Of a stretch of 15,686 nt of DNA, positions 15,167-15,686 are shown piece by piece. This DNA is from Dehalococcoidia bacterium (GTDB lineage Bacteria > Chloroflexota > Dehalococcoidia > GIF9 > UBA5629). The stretch is from the NCBI GenBank assembly GCA_003484395.1, contig DNCV01000054.1, positions 1 through 15,686 of the forward strand, written 5' to 3'. Within the stretch, counting starts at the first letter, position 1; each line of letters begins with the position of its first letter. Below the pieces are notes generated by a model. That model was not told the DNA's origin. It worked only from the letters and a program-made list of their open reading frames with translations, and did no database searches. Made by a program: the position numbers and the translations under genes.

Positions 15167-15686
15167 ATGACAAAAACAGTTTTTCGTACTGTATCGATAA
15201 GCATACTGCTCATCCTGATTATACTGTTCACAGGGTGCGTTATTACATTTGACACATCATCTACTATGCCTCAACCAACGCCGTCACCGGTCGTGTCATC
15301 CACACCGATAAACCCTATCAACCCTGCATGGAAATCTCCTGCATCAATAAATGCGCCAACGTTGCCCAGTATCGCTGATGTCGTTGAAAAAGCGATCCCT
15401 TCAGTAGTGGCGATCACAACAAGGGCGATTATCCAGAACGTATTTATCGGAAGCCAGGAACAGGAGGGCGCAGGGTCGGGATGGATTATCGATAAAAACG
15501 GTATGATCATCACGAATAATCATGTGGTCGAAGGCGCAGAGACGATCATTGTCAAACTATCCGACGGAAGGACATTTGAAACGGGTCAGGAGCATATATA
15601 TCGAGACCCGGTCGCTGACATAGCGATCATCAAAGTTGATGCTGCCGATCTACCCGCCATAGAGGTCGGCGATTCAACGAAGCTCC
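15167..15686 (+). CDS. HtrA/Deg-type serine protease, lipoprotein-like N-terminus, 3' end outside window
   Basis: Envelope protease of the trypsin-like S1C family, which degrades or guards misfolded exported proteins. Only the first 173 codons are in the window. ATG 15167 follows AAGGAGAT (15152-15159). A hydrophobic signal (SISILLILIILFTGC, residues 10-24) ends in a lipobox-like LFTGC, so Cys24 is probably lipidated and the protein membrane-anchored. A Pro/Ser/Thr-rich linker (about 30-65) follows. The protease domain begins SIADVVEKAIPSVVAI, with GAGSGWIID, catalytic His119 (TNNHVVEG) and catalytic Asp151 (DPVADIAIIKV). The catalytic Ser and any PDZ domain lie beyond the edge. Phe at the -3 position of the lipobox is less common than Leu, so simple membrane anchoring is the alternative. 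Confidence 0.92.
   Translation, partial: MTKTVFRTVSISILLILIILFTGCVITFDTSSTMPQPTPSPVVSSTPINPINPAWKSPASINAPTLPSIADVVEKAIPSVVAITTRAIIQNVFIGSQEQEGAGSGWIIDKNGMIITNNHVVEGAETIIVKLSDGRTFETGQEHIYRDPVADIAIIKVDAADLPAIEVGDSTKL

Overview
The window looks like a chromosomal stretch of an anaerobic bacterium of moderate G+C. My best guess is a Chloroflexota member close to Dehalococcoidia. That rests on the gene content: an indolepyruvate:ferredoxin oxidoreductase, a TrpB2-type tryptophan synthase, a tRNA-sensing T-box leader and a probable tRNA-amidation (non-discriminating) AspRS. It is an inference, not a proof. No phage, transposon, CRISPR array, rRNA or tRNA was seen.

Left block (1-4890, + strand): the 3' part of topA enters from the left edge. 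It is followed by aroQ (ATGA overlap), an M24 Xaa-Pro peptidase (TTGA overlap, start corrected to 2263), a PHP-family phosphoesterase, and a PurN-fold formyltransferase whose substrate-binding loops differ from PurN.

Middle block (4906-8682, - strand, read right to left): aspS, tig and clpP, convergent with the left block. A -10 element (TATAAT) lies just upstream of aspS. AspRS carries His31 and Gly83, the residue pair associated with charging both tRNA-Asp and tRNA-Asn.

Right block (8859-12902, + strand): iorA, iorB, a class I/II aminotransferase and a PaaI-like hotdog thioesterase. Together they can turn an aromatic amino acid into its 2-oxo acid, then its arylacetyl-CoA, then a free arylacetate. 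The first two steps could in principle run in reverse.

Regulatory block (12903-13657): a decayed antisense remnant of a molybdate-binding (Mop/TOBE) domain, then a sigma-70-type promoter, then a full T-box riboswitch. The probable specifier is UGG (Trp), the tRNA-end-binding bulge is UGGC, and antiterminator and terminator are mutually exclusive. A well-placed ribosome binding site and a 9-codon ORF ending Trp-Pro-stop follow, before trpB2 (13658-15028). Tryptophan availability therefore probably controls trpB2, perhaps at two levels.

Right edge: a G-rich terminator, a new promoter, and the first 173 codons of a lipoprotein-type HtrA/Deg serine protease that runs out of the window.
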